Source: Henricia sp. BOLD:AAB3569
Lineage: Eukaryota > Echinodermata > Asteroidea > Spinulosida > Echinasteridae
Assembly (NCBI GenBank): GCA_037783545.1
Contig: JBBELK010000329.1
Coordinates: forward strand, 3,920,501-3,984,500
DNA length: 64,000 nucleotides
Reading direction: 5' to 3'
A model generated the notes under the pieces. The model saw nothing but the letters and a program-made list of their open reading frames with translations, ran no database searches and was not told the DNA's origin. Position numbers and translations under genes: made by a program. Position 1 is the stretch's first letter. Every line of letters starts with the position of its first letter. This document shows, in pieces, positions 57,801-64,000 of this stretch.

Positions 57801-60800
57801 CTGGAGTTTAGGGCTACTATGTCTGACCAGGTATTATCTGGGAGTTTGCGTTGCAGGACGCCTCGTTTTGGAAAGGTAAGGATCGTGTAGATGAGGTCAT
57901 CAGCTGTTGTATCCTTGTCTCTTGTTAGAAGAACCACAGGTGAGATAATCCGACTCTCCTTTAAGTCTATCGTGATGCCTGCATTTTTTATAATCTCAGG
58001 CGGCTCATCATTCACAGGAATAATTGTCACAAAAATTGATTTCTGCACCGTGTGCTTTCCATCCGTGACTCGAATGGAAAAATCATCGCTTGATGTCTCG
58101 GAACCATCATGGACGTATGTGAGACGTAGTGTGTTTAAGAGTTCATTGAGGCTGAAATCAAAGATGGGAACACGGGATTCGAGAGGCGTGGCCCAGTCGA
58201 CGAGGCTTCCGTATCGCGGGGCCTTGACGACGGAGAACATCAACATCTCCATGGGAACGTCTAAATCACTGGCCATGATGTAGTCTGTACTCAGCTTGAA
58301 GAAAGAATTCTCATACACACTGAAATTACGAACAGTTAGAACCGGCACTTCATCATTTCTAGGGATAATGTTAACAATGAACGATACATTTGGGGAGGGG
58401 TGTTGGCCATCAGATACGTAGAGGACGAAAGAATCTGACATGGGTTCAATCCCGGAATGGTTAAACTGAACATAGTTGATGTTACCGTCTAGGATATCTT
58501 GGTAGTGGAAAAAAATGATTGGTTTGCCAGCGTTACTCTTTTCGTATCCGGGGCTAGGGAGGATATTCTCCACAAGTCCCCACTGAGGCTGTCCAACGAT
58601 GTGGAACGTTAATTGGTCAAGGTCTGAATCACGATCGATAGCGCTCAAAACATCAATGGTCAGTGGAGCTTTGTCCCCTTCGTTGACGAAATACGGATTA
58701 CCGAAGACGATACCGGGAGCCTGATTGTCGACCGGGGTTATAGTGATCTCAATGTCGTGAACTGGAAGGTTTGCCGACGCAGGGACGCTTTTATCAGACA
58801 CCACGAACGTGATTGAATCCAGCACTGCTTCTTTGCCCGTTTCCCCGCCCATGTGTACGTAACTGACACTCCCTTGTTTAACGTCTTGCTGCGTGAAACG
58901 GTTGACAATGATTCCATTCCGCAGCACCACGCCGCGCTTCGGATGTTGAACAACGATGAAGTGAAGAAGCATGTCGTTAGTGTCTACGTCCGTCGCAGCC
59001 AGAATGTCCGACGTGATTGGGATCTCACCGCCTTCTGCCACTGTCAGCTGGGTGACCAGTCCGGGAAGAATTTCTGGAATTTGGTCGTTAACAGGAGACA
59101 CACTCACTAAGACCCGACGAGATACGCTGTGCACTCCGTCCGAGACTGAGACTGTGAACTCGTCACGAGGCACTTCAGATCCACCATGAATATATCTAAA
59201 GTAGAAAAAATGTGAAACATTCAAATAATAATATATACTTATATCATGCACTCATTCAGGAAACCACTTAAAGCATCTACATGTACATTATTATTACCCC
59301 TGATCATAGAGCTCCATTACATCACTCCATACACCATCTCAGCTCCCTGGGGAGTATACAGCCCTGCCAATCATGCGCTCAATGGCTAATTAAACATCAA
59401 AATTCACTACCCTCTCAGGTACCGATTTACAAAAGAAGACACTAGTGTCCTCTATTTGTTATTGTAAAATTCATAAGTCACTCAATCTCTGTAACCCTAA
59501 TTACAACTTATCAAAATTTAATCTCCCTTAATTTTTAAATTTCACTTCCATGCTTACCTTACTCGACCACCATTGATATCCGCAACTAAGAAAGTTTGCC
59601 CTTCCGTCAGATTTGTATTTTCAACAACTAGCACTCCATATTTAGGTAATGAAGTGAGCGTGATAGTTAAATCGCTCATTAGCGTGTCCATGTCAGTTAT
59701 TGTGAAATGCGTGGGCAGAATCTTCAAGATTCCTCCTTCAGGTACAATAAGATTATTTGTGAAGATCACTGGAGCTTTGTCATTAACGGGAAGAACCGTT
59801 ATGTCAAAAGCTTGTCCAAGGACGAGGTTTCCGTAAAGGTCGGATACGGAGAAGAGAAAACGGATTTCACGAGGATGTGGACCAATTTCTTTGAACGGAG
59901 GCATGTAGGCAATAGTGTGGTGGTCGATGTCACGTTGCTGAAAAGTCCGAACACCAGAGACTGTGGGATCTTTCATAGGCATGACGATCCCCATCCTTGA
60001 AAACACGCGACCTGCGTCTGTGAGGCTGTGAGTTGCAACTACATGGGGAGGTGTTGTGATGGTGTAGCGGATATTCGCGTCGTTGGATTCGGCATCCGTG
60101 TAGCGAAGGTGTTCTCGCGTGATGTATGCAATCTCTGTTTCCTTGACGGAGATTGAAGACGTGATTCCGGGAAATGGTTCCGGAGGGACATCGTGGACGG
60201 GAGAGATGGTGACGAGGACTACTTGCGTCGGGGAGACGTTGGGTGGAATGCTGTTATCCAAGAGTATTAAATCAAAAGAATCCATGAATTCCTCTCGTCC
60301 AAGATGGTGGTAGTAGATCATGCCACGGAAGAGATCGCGCTGGGTGAAATCAGTGATTGGATACCCAAAGCTGTCTGCTGAGTACTTCTTCAAGATTTCA
60401 CCAAACGCTGGAGGGTTGGTGATCCGGTATACAATGTAATCGTCGTTTGAGTCCTTGTCTGAAGCCAGTAGGGCATAGCGAGTGATGCGTACAGTCTGGC
60501 CCTCATTGACCTCAATCTGGATGTTGCGTATCAACATGGGGGCGCTGTCATCATTGGGGAGGATGTTAATCGGGAATGAGGTATGCACGGTCTCGGACAT
60601 GTCTGTAATTCGTAGCTCAACACTGTCTTTTAACGTGTCGCTGTCGTCGTGACGGTAGACAACAGATCCGGCTTCAATATCGCGAGGAGTAAACATGATC
60701 ATTGGACGATTGTTTAGAAGCAGCCTCCCGTGGTCTGGTCCACCAACAACCTTGATTCTGACCATGTCTAGATTGTCGTTATCTACAACTTCAAAGTTTT

Positions 60801-61779
60801 GTGGGAGGATCGGTCGGGACTGTCCTTCTAGTAATGTGAGACCGCGATTCACAGAGACTCTCGGAGCATTAGTATGTGTCGGATGGACGGCAACAGTTAA
60901 TGTAATTGGCTCACTCTTGGAAAAGTATTCATCGTAAACTACAAATTCGATTTCAATGAGTCGGATGTCGGGGTAGCTCCTGTCCGGAGCTTTGTAAGCG
61001 ATGTTAAGTCGCATCAACTCAGCTTGGGTGAACGATTCGATTGGTTGACTCTGATCGTCAAGGTGTACAATACTGCCCTCGCCTGGGCCTGGCGGTTTGC
61101 TGATGTAAAACACCAAGTCACCAGCCCGTGTTTCGTCATCCGTTCCCGACATGACATCCGGAGTGATCGTAGTCAAAATAAACTGATCCACGTCAAGAAT
61201 ATACTGGGCAAGGAATGCCTCAACAGGGTTCTGATTCTGAAACGCCGGGACAATGTTGACTCTCAGATACAACCGCTCCGTAAACGGTCGATCGTGTTTC
61301 TGCGGGTCGTCGACTTCGACAGTCAGTGGAATATAATCTATATTGGGCGAGGGCGGCAAAATATGTTGATAACGAAGATTCAAGTACAAGAAATCGTCGC
61401 AGTTTTCGTACAGCACTCTTACATCCCTGTTGTTATCTGCGTCGCCCTTGATCAAATGCCCATAGTGTGGTAATCTACTCGCTACCGTATCAACTCTCAC
61501 GAAGCAGGATGAATCAGGAGAACGTTCAAAGTCAAAGTCCAGAATCCGCATATCAATTGGATCTGAGATTCCATTAAATTCGTCCACTTCGATACTCATC
61601 ATGGGGCGTACGACACGATACTCCTCGCGAGTCACGTTAATAGTGATATAGAATGTCTCCGTGATGGTGTCGGTGTCTGTTAACATGTAGACGCGGAGTT
61701 TGATGCGATCTTGGTCGAGTAGAGGAGACCCTGAGTGGATGTAGCGTATGGTGCCTGGAAAGAACTCGCAGTCAAATGC
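47131..61779 (-). CDS. FREM1: FREM1-like extracellular matrix protein (5' exons outside window)
   Basis: FREM1 is a secreted basement-membrane protein that acts with FRAS1 and FREM2 at epithelial-mesenchymal boundaries. Exons on the minus strand are 59558-61779, 56619-59195, 55799-56151, 53210-54493, 51969-52190, 50371-50533, 48778-48862, 48023-48108 and 47131-47330 (TGA at 47131-47133), about 2,397 codons. Domain order is the end of the N-terminal region, about twelve CSPG repeats, Calx-beta, a proline-rich insert, a Ser/Pro linker and a C-type lectin domain. That order, with a lectin at the end, is specific to FREM1 and not FREM2, FREM3 or FRAS1. Phases join everywhere except between 55799-56151 (ends phase 1) and 53210-54493 (needs phase 0), so one small exon between them is probably missed. 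The first visible exon starts at DCEFFPGTIRYIHSG, about 105 residues into human FREM1, so the signal peptide lies beyond 64,000. Confidence 0.93.
47527..47955. mobile_element. MITE family A, copy 4 (FREM1 last intron)
   Basis: Complete TAAACTCCTC ends; 429 bp, shorter in the centre than copy 1. Confidence 0.9.
48290..48350 (+). other. tRNA 3'-half-like fragment
   Basis: GTCGCAGGTTCGAATCCTGTC followed by TGGGCCA resembles a tRNA T arm and acceptor strand, without a 5' half. It is a SINE remnant, not a tRNA gene. A similar piece (GTGGTTCGAATCCCGTCC) is at 3383-3410. Confidence 0.55.
48510..48745. repeat. Family L repeat, two units (FREM1 intron)
   Basis: Inverted relative to 29550-29760: GGCCAATGGCCTCATGCCCT, GCTGAGTTGGCCCTAATGCC and TTCAAGATATACACTTTCTG occur twice. 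Confidence 0.85.
49004..49244. mobile_element. Foldback MITE J with GGGGCCAATTTCATAAAGC ends
   Basis: The right end reads GCTTTATGAAATTGGCCCC. Arms extend about 45 bp further (TTTAGCAGAAAAATTTGCTTA). It interrupts a family K repeat related to 15140-15370. Confidence 0.88.
49496..50077. mobile_element. Mutator-like non-autonomous element, copy 2 (uninterrupted)
   Basis: Ends CATCCT and AGGATG are inverted; GGCCTTGTA flanks at 49487-49495 and 50078-50086. Internal GGACCAATCAGG, GATGCTATTTAAAGC and GGAACGGAACCCAATACAA are conserved with 22471-23351. Confidence 0.88.
50129..50268. mobile_element. MITE family D, copy 4, inverted
   Basis: GCAGCCGATTTCACGAAAC to GTGAAATCGGCTGC with reversed interior (GGCTTGTGTGTAATTATCAT). 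Confidence 0.85.
50371..50533 (-). CDS. FREM1: FREM1 exon before the lectin domain
   Basis: The 163-nt exon encodes PPPDCTNTSKNVFQIE and RYMCDGNRWVRVEWSHIQAD, matching the Cys-containing segment that precedes the lectin domain in FREM1. It ends VCGE with one base left; the next exon completes Asp. Confidence 0.88.
50622..51152. mobile_element. Short-TIR element with TTAAAGGCCC ends
   Basis: TTAAAGGCCCTGTAGATGATC (in parts) at the left answers GATCCACTGGGCCTTTAA at the right. Inside, TGCATGTGCGCGCGAT-type text pairs with CACGCACATGCAGTAC near 50850-50920. Confidence 0.65.
51316..51735. repeat. Direct repeats flanking a SINE
   Basis: ATTCACCTCGGAGGTCCCTG..ATAATCACTTATTCCCA at 51328-51384 recurs at about 51680-51734 with the SINE (51535-51668) between. 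Confidence 0.7.
51535..51668 (+). mobile_element. tRNA-derived SINE with near-complete tRNA-like head
   Basis: GGCTTCATAGCTCAATTGGT starts a head whose acceptor strands GGCTTCA/TGGAGCC pair, with anticodon arm TCTGC-ACGTTAA-GCAGA (GTT in the anticodon position). Base 33 is C instead of T and the T stem does not close, so it is not a good tRNA gene. The tail CACTGCATCCAGA..GGACATTTGTCC matches 11916-12012. Confidence 0.7.
51850..51950 (-). mobile_element. Single tRNA-like head related to the 30.5-kb array
   Basis: On the minus strand, GTGCCTCATAGCTCAGCTGG, ..GTCTGCCCGGTGAGTCGGAG and GGATTGGAATCCTGATAAGG; it keeps a B-box-like T region that array units lack. Confidence 0.7.
51969..52190 (-). 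CDS. FREM1: FREM1 exon: Ser/Pro-rich linker
   Basis: The 222-nt, phase 0 to phase 0 exon encodes HSRPSSQSSSSKSHQLQPF and VVHGRPSKPSVTGSSVKTE. Acceptor CTGTCACAG and donor GTAAGT are strong. It could be skipped without a frameshift. A tRNA-like SINE starts just downstream in the intron. Confidence 0.85.
53210..54493 (-). CDS. FREM1: FREM1 exon: proline-rich insert with YPQNPEV heptads
   Basis: The 1,284-nt (428-codon) exon begins with a Cys-containing leader (LPSCCPSEGD, LSSCCPNHGG). About 17 heptads of VYPQNPE type follow (53758-54111), then a Pro/Gln/Asn/Ser-rich tail (FQGPSFQGQSTFNPSSNGRR, NPQYPPPEAGQNPG). It lies where human FREM1 has a shorter low-complexity linker. The acceptor is CTTCTAG before 54493 and the donor GTAAGT after 53210; both phases are 0. 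No RGD motif is seen. Tyr and Pro spacing resembles other extensible or adhesive matrix repeats, but that comparison is inference. Confidence 0.88.
53758..54111. repeat. Coding 21-bp minisatellite (YPQNPEV heptads)
   Basis: About 17 copies of a 21-bp unit (plus strand GGTTCTGCGGGTACACTTC..), with whole-codon period. The two long plus-strand frames across it are shadows of the repeat. Confidence 0.95.
55161..55212. repeat. Near-perfect hairpin around GGTCACGTGACTTTTCGG
   Basis: Arms GTCACGTGACTTTTCGGAAC and GTTCGGAAAAGTCACGTG with a short CAGATTCTG turn. It sits in a FREM1 intron inside a probable MITE (CTTAAAGGGACACACCGG start near 55014). Confidence 0.8.
55799..56151 (-). CDS. FREM1: FREM1 exon: Calx-beta domain
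   Basis: The 353-nt exon encodes FKWPNIQFTRSDYMVCETVG, INVVRSGYL, AVAGQDFAPP, LQFDPGVG and LGLNSPVNAVLGEHDKLTVI, the Calx-beta signature (calcium-binding beta sandwich, also in sodium-calcium exchangers and integrin beta-4). It ends at KDSKD with one base left before GTAATA. Confidence 0.93.
56214..56440 (-). mobile_element. SINE (FREM1 intron)
   Basis: On the minus strand, GTGGTGTAATGGATAGTG (A-box-like) and TTTGACTCACAATT are followed by CCCTTGGGCAAGGCACTTTA, CTCCCCCACAGC and TAATGGGCTTGTAATTACAA. The GGGCAAGGCACTTTAC motif is shared with 39001-39260. Confidence 0.7.
56619..59195 (-). CDS. FREM1: FREM1 exon: CSPG repeats mid-6 to the last repeat
   Basis: This 2,577-nt exon continues the split Arg codon into YIHGGSEVPRDEF and runs through about seven repeats with the canonical RYxHxGSE..D.F..xVxDG..xxPVND pattern (LTYVHDGSETSSDDFSIRV, SIFVTIIPVNDEPP). 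It ends in SVYDCSGNALMSQ with two bases left. Two exons of over 2 kb that hold most of the repeats contrast with the small lectin exons. Confidence 0.94.
59558..61779 (-). CDS. FREM1: FREM1 exon: N-terminal region end and CSPG repeats 1 to mid-6
   Basis: This 2,222-nt exon starts in phase 0 after a TCTCCCACAG acceptor and ends at GTAAG with two bases left. It encodes IRYIHSGSPLLDQD, then five and a half CSPG repeats of about 110-130 aa, each ending in a P-N/H-D/N-P type linker (PINILPNDDSAP, TISPVHDVPP, ITVLPVNDKAP). CSPG repeats are cadherin-like folds that typically bind calcium through acidic D.D/N motifs such as VVDNDN and ASDKDSND. Confidence 0.94.
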
Positions 61780-63279
61780 CTGTGGGAGAAAATGAGAGAT
61801 GGGGCAATTAAACATAAAATATTTCTGAATTTTCAATCATGAGTCAGTCACAAACCAATCACAGATTTGCATTTGGACCAAGAGAGGGGGAAAACAGTGC
61901 TAAGAAAGATTAGACCTTTTATTTCAAGAAATGCTAAACATTTATTTCCTGAAGAAAAAAATTGGGGATGTACAATCACTGTCAATGGATCCCCTGGCTA
62001 GTGATCGAAGGTCACAATACAATTTCTGACAACTTGCATGAGAAGTCGAATCACAAGGTACAATATCCAAACTTTGACAAATGTTTGTGATTGTGACCTT
62101 ACAGTAGGAACCGTTCCCATCCCATTGTAGATATTATTTGTGTTAAAAACAATTTTTAAACCTGATCAACTTCAAATCAAAATAAATTCTTGCATTTTAT
62201 TTTTGATATAAGGTTTGTATTTTTGCAAAGACTCGTTTGAATTGACATTTGTAAAGCTCCAAATACATTTCACATACATTGTGTAAATCATTTCCAGTTT
62301 TTGTTCTACAATATATGGGATTGACACACCAAAATGTCAAGCGTTCCTTTTTGTAACCTCAAATGTCACAGGAGTTCAGCACCCTTTCAATTAAAATTCC
62401 ACTGGGGGCACTAAGAATTCCTCTTGGGTCTATTTAAACTACTGGTACATGTGTATCTGGTTAAGGGTACTTGAACATAACCTGTCGACCTTAACCCCGT
62501 CAATCAAGCTATGGGATTTATATGTAAGGCCTAAATGGTAAACTTACAAAAGTATAAAACTTTACACATACACGTATTAAAAGCTATAGGTTTTGACCTC
62601 TTCAAGTTGGGTTGACAAAATTAGGTTGAGGCAAGCCCAAGACTCCAGATTCTGACTCACCAATTAGACAGTTGAAAAACCGGCAAATGGGACACAGTCT
62701 GGGAAACACTAATAGAGGAAGGAAATCTCACAAGACGTGACTGATAGTCTGAGGGAAGGGTTTTATGGGAGAGCTAAAATAAAATGTCTGAATGCATCAC
62801 GAGGACCGGTACATGTGGTTATCATATTTGAGGAAATGTACTACACATCGCAAATTTGTGAATCAAAATGTGAAGTTCATGATCCGTAAATGCCAAGGGG
62901 AAAAAAAACCTGCCAAAAAAATGATAGAATTTAAAAAACAAAAATGAAAAACAAATTTACAAATTTCTTACTTTTTTTAAAAACATAGTATCCAATTTGC
63001 CAAAAATACAAATTATCAAAGTTTCCTAAACAGAACTTTCAAATTTTGTCTTCTTCTGATTTTTTGCTTCAGTTTCAAGTCTTAGCTTATGCCTAGGAAT
63101 TCAGGGTAATGTTACCGAGTTGGACAATATTACTGTACATACTTCAAAAAAATGAGTATCATGCAAACTTCACTAAATTGTGCCAAAGGATTTCTCAAAA
63201 CAAAGCTTTTTTTTCTGCCATCATTCCCTTCTTTAGTATTTGAAGTGCATTGAAAAGGAAAATACAAGCTGGAAAAATA
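61780..63279. other. FREM1 intron, nothing recognised
   Basis: AT-rich sequence. I searched the minus strand for the missing 5' exon of FREM1 and found no convincing splice-flanked frame here. Confidence 0.5.
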
Positions 63280-63590
63280 TGAAGACTCACTTTAAATTTC
63301 AACCACATACATGTAGGTGCAGTAATACTTCTGAAAACTTGAAAAATCCATGCATGGGTTTTGTGTCGAGTTGAACATGGTATAAAGGTCTTTTGCAAAA
63401 GACTTTTTTAGAAAACCACCTTCAGTTGTTAATTTCTCACACAAAATACCATTTTGGACTGAAATACCATTTTGCACTGAAATAAAATAATGTGGTGTTT
63501 GGTACCATTGTTATTAACACTTTTAGTAAGGTTTTTCTTGTCAACTTGTCAAAATTGGCGTCACTACAAATAATGTGTTCTACCCTTAAC
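63280..63590. repeat. Dispersed repeat family E, longest copy
   Basis: Matches 18296-18545 and 7225-7400: GTGCAGTAATACTTCTGAAA, CCATGCATGGGTTTTGTGT, AACCACCTTCAGTTG and AAGGTTTTTCTTGTCAA. Confidence 0.7.
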
Positions 63591-63620
63591 AGATTTGAGG
63601 CAAGTTTTTTTCCTTCTCAG

Positions 63621-63762
63621 GAGAATCAGTTTACGGATCACAGATAAAGCCAGTGAAGGGCAAGTTAGGGGTTGAGGTCATTGATAAGGTTTTTATTGAA
63701 GTCAAGTCCAAACTCCTGAGAGCCGTGGGACAACTTTTGGCTTTTAACTGTCTACTGGAAGG
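63621..63762 (+). CDS. Possible internal exon of an unknown plus-strand gene
   Basis: A strong acceptor (TTTTTTTCCTTCTCAG) precedes and GAAGG|GTAAAC follows a 142-nt block with one open frame: ESVYGSQIKPVKGKLGVEV, IDKVFIEVKSKLLRAVGQLL and AFNCLLEG. It would lie antisense to a FREM1 intron. I do not recognise the protein, and no partner exon is visible in the window. Confidence 0.3.
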
Positions 63763-64000
63763 GTAAACTCTATAAATTAAATCTTGTGTTTTCACTAAAA
63801 CACAATAAGAATCATCTTCACCGTTTCCTCAGATCTTGTCTGTTTTTTTTAAGAAATCAAAAAGGGTCCAAATTACTTAGATGGTGGTCTCTGGTCTTGA
63901 AAATCAACAAACATTGCTATTTGGGAACTCAAATTCCTGCTGTTTTATGTTTTTTGCTCCATTTTATTTTTTTGCTCATTTTTTTGTTCATTTTTTGTTT

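Overview
The window is animal nuclear DNA: spliced genes with long introns, AT-rich intergenic DNA, and a very high load of short foldback (inverted-repeat) transposons, tRNA-derived SINEs and minisatellites. The two recognisable genes are close to vertebrate SMC2 and FREM1 in sequence and domain order. A FREM1-type gene ending in a C-type lectin domain, together with the repeat style, suggests an invertebrate deuterostome such as an echinoderm or hemichordate. That placement is inference only.

Layout. (1) 1-276: promoter side of SMC2, made of a 71-bp tandem repeat. (2) 277-19197, plus strand: complete SMC2 in 24 exons (1,214 codons), whose introns hold many mobile elements. Two introns also hold partial copies of a neighbouring SMC2 exon. 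(3) 19198-29800: repeat desert of foldback elements, a 210-bp tandem repeat and a duplicated element with 9-bp target-site duplications. (4) 29813-35740 (plus) and 35760-43510 (minus): two weak, convergent candidate transcription units with good splice signals but no recognised product, ending tail to tail at facing AATAAA signals near 35.72 and 35.77 kb. This stretch also holds a LINE 3' fragment and a 1.5-kb inverted-repeat element that encloses twelve tandem tRNA-like units. (5) 47131-61779, minus strand: the 3' nine exons of a FREM1-like basement-membrane protein. It has about twelve CSPG repeats, a Calx-beta domain, a long proline-rich stretch with about 17 YPQNPEV heptads, a Ser/Pro linker and a C-terminal C-type lectin domain. 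The first exons (signal peptide) lie beyond 64,000. (6) 61780-64000: FREM1 intron with a dispersed repeat and one possible plus-strand exon.

SMC2 (condensin ATPase, nuclear) and FREM1 (secreted matrix protein) are not functionally linked; they are simply neighbours. The most interesting structures are: an SMC2 exon that was partly duplicated and then hit by a hAT-like element with a perfect 8-bp target duplication; the lineage-specific heptad insert in FREM1; the tRNA-like array inside an inverted-repeat element; and a two-copy, 9-bp-TSD element carrying CCAAT-like and TATA-like motifs.
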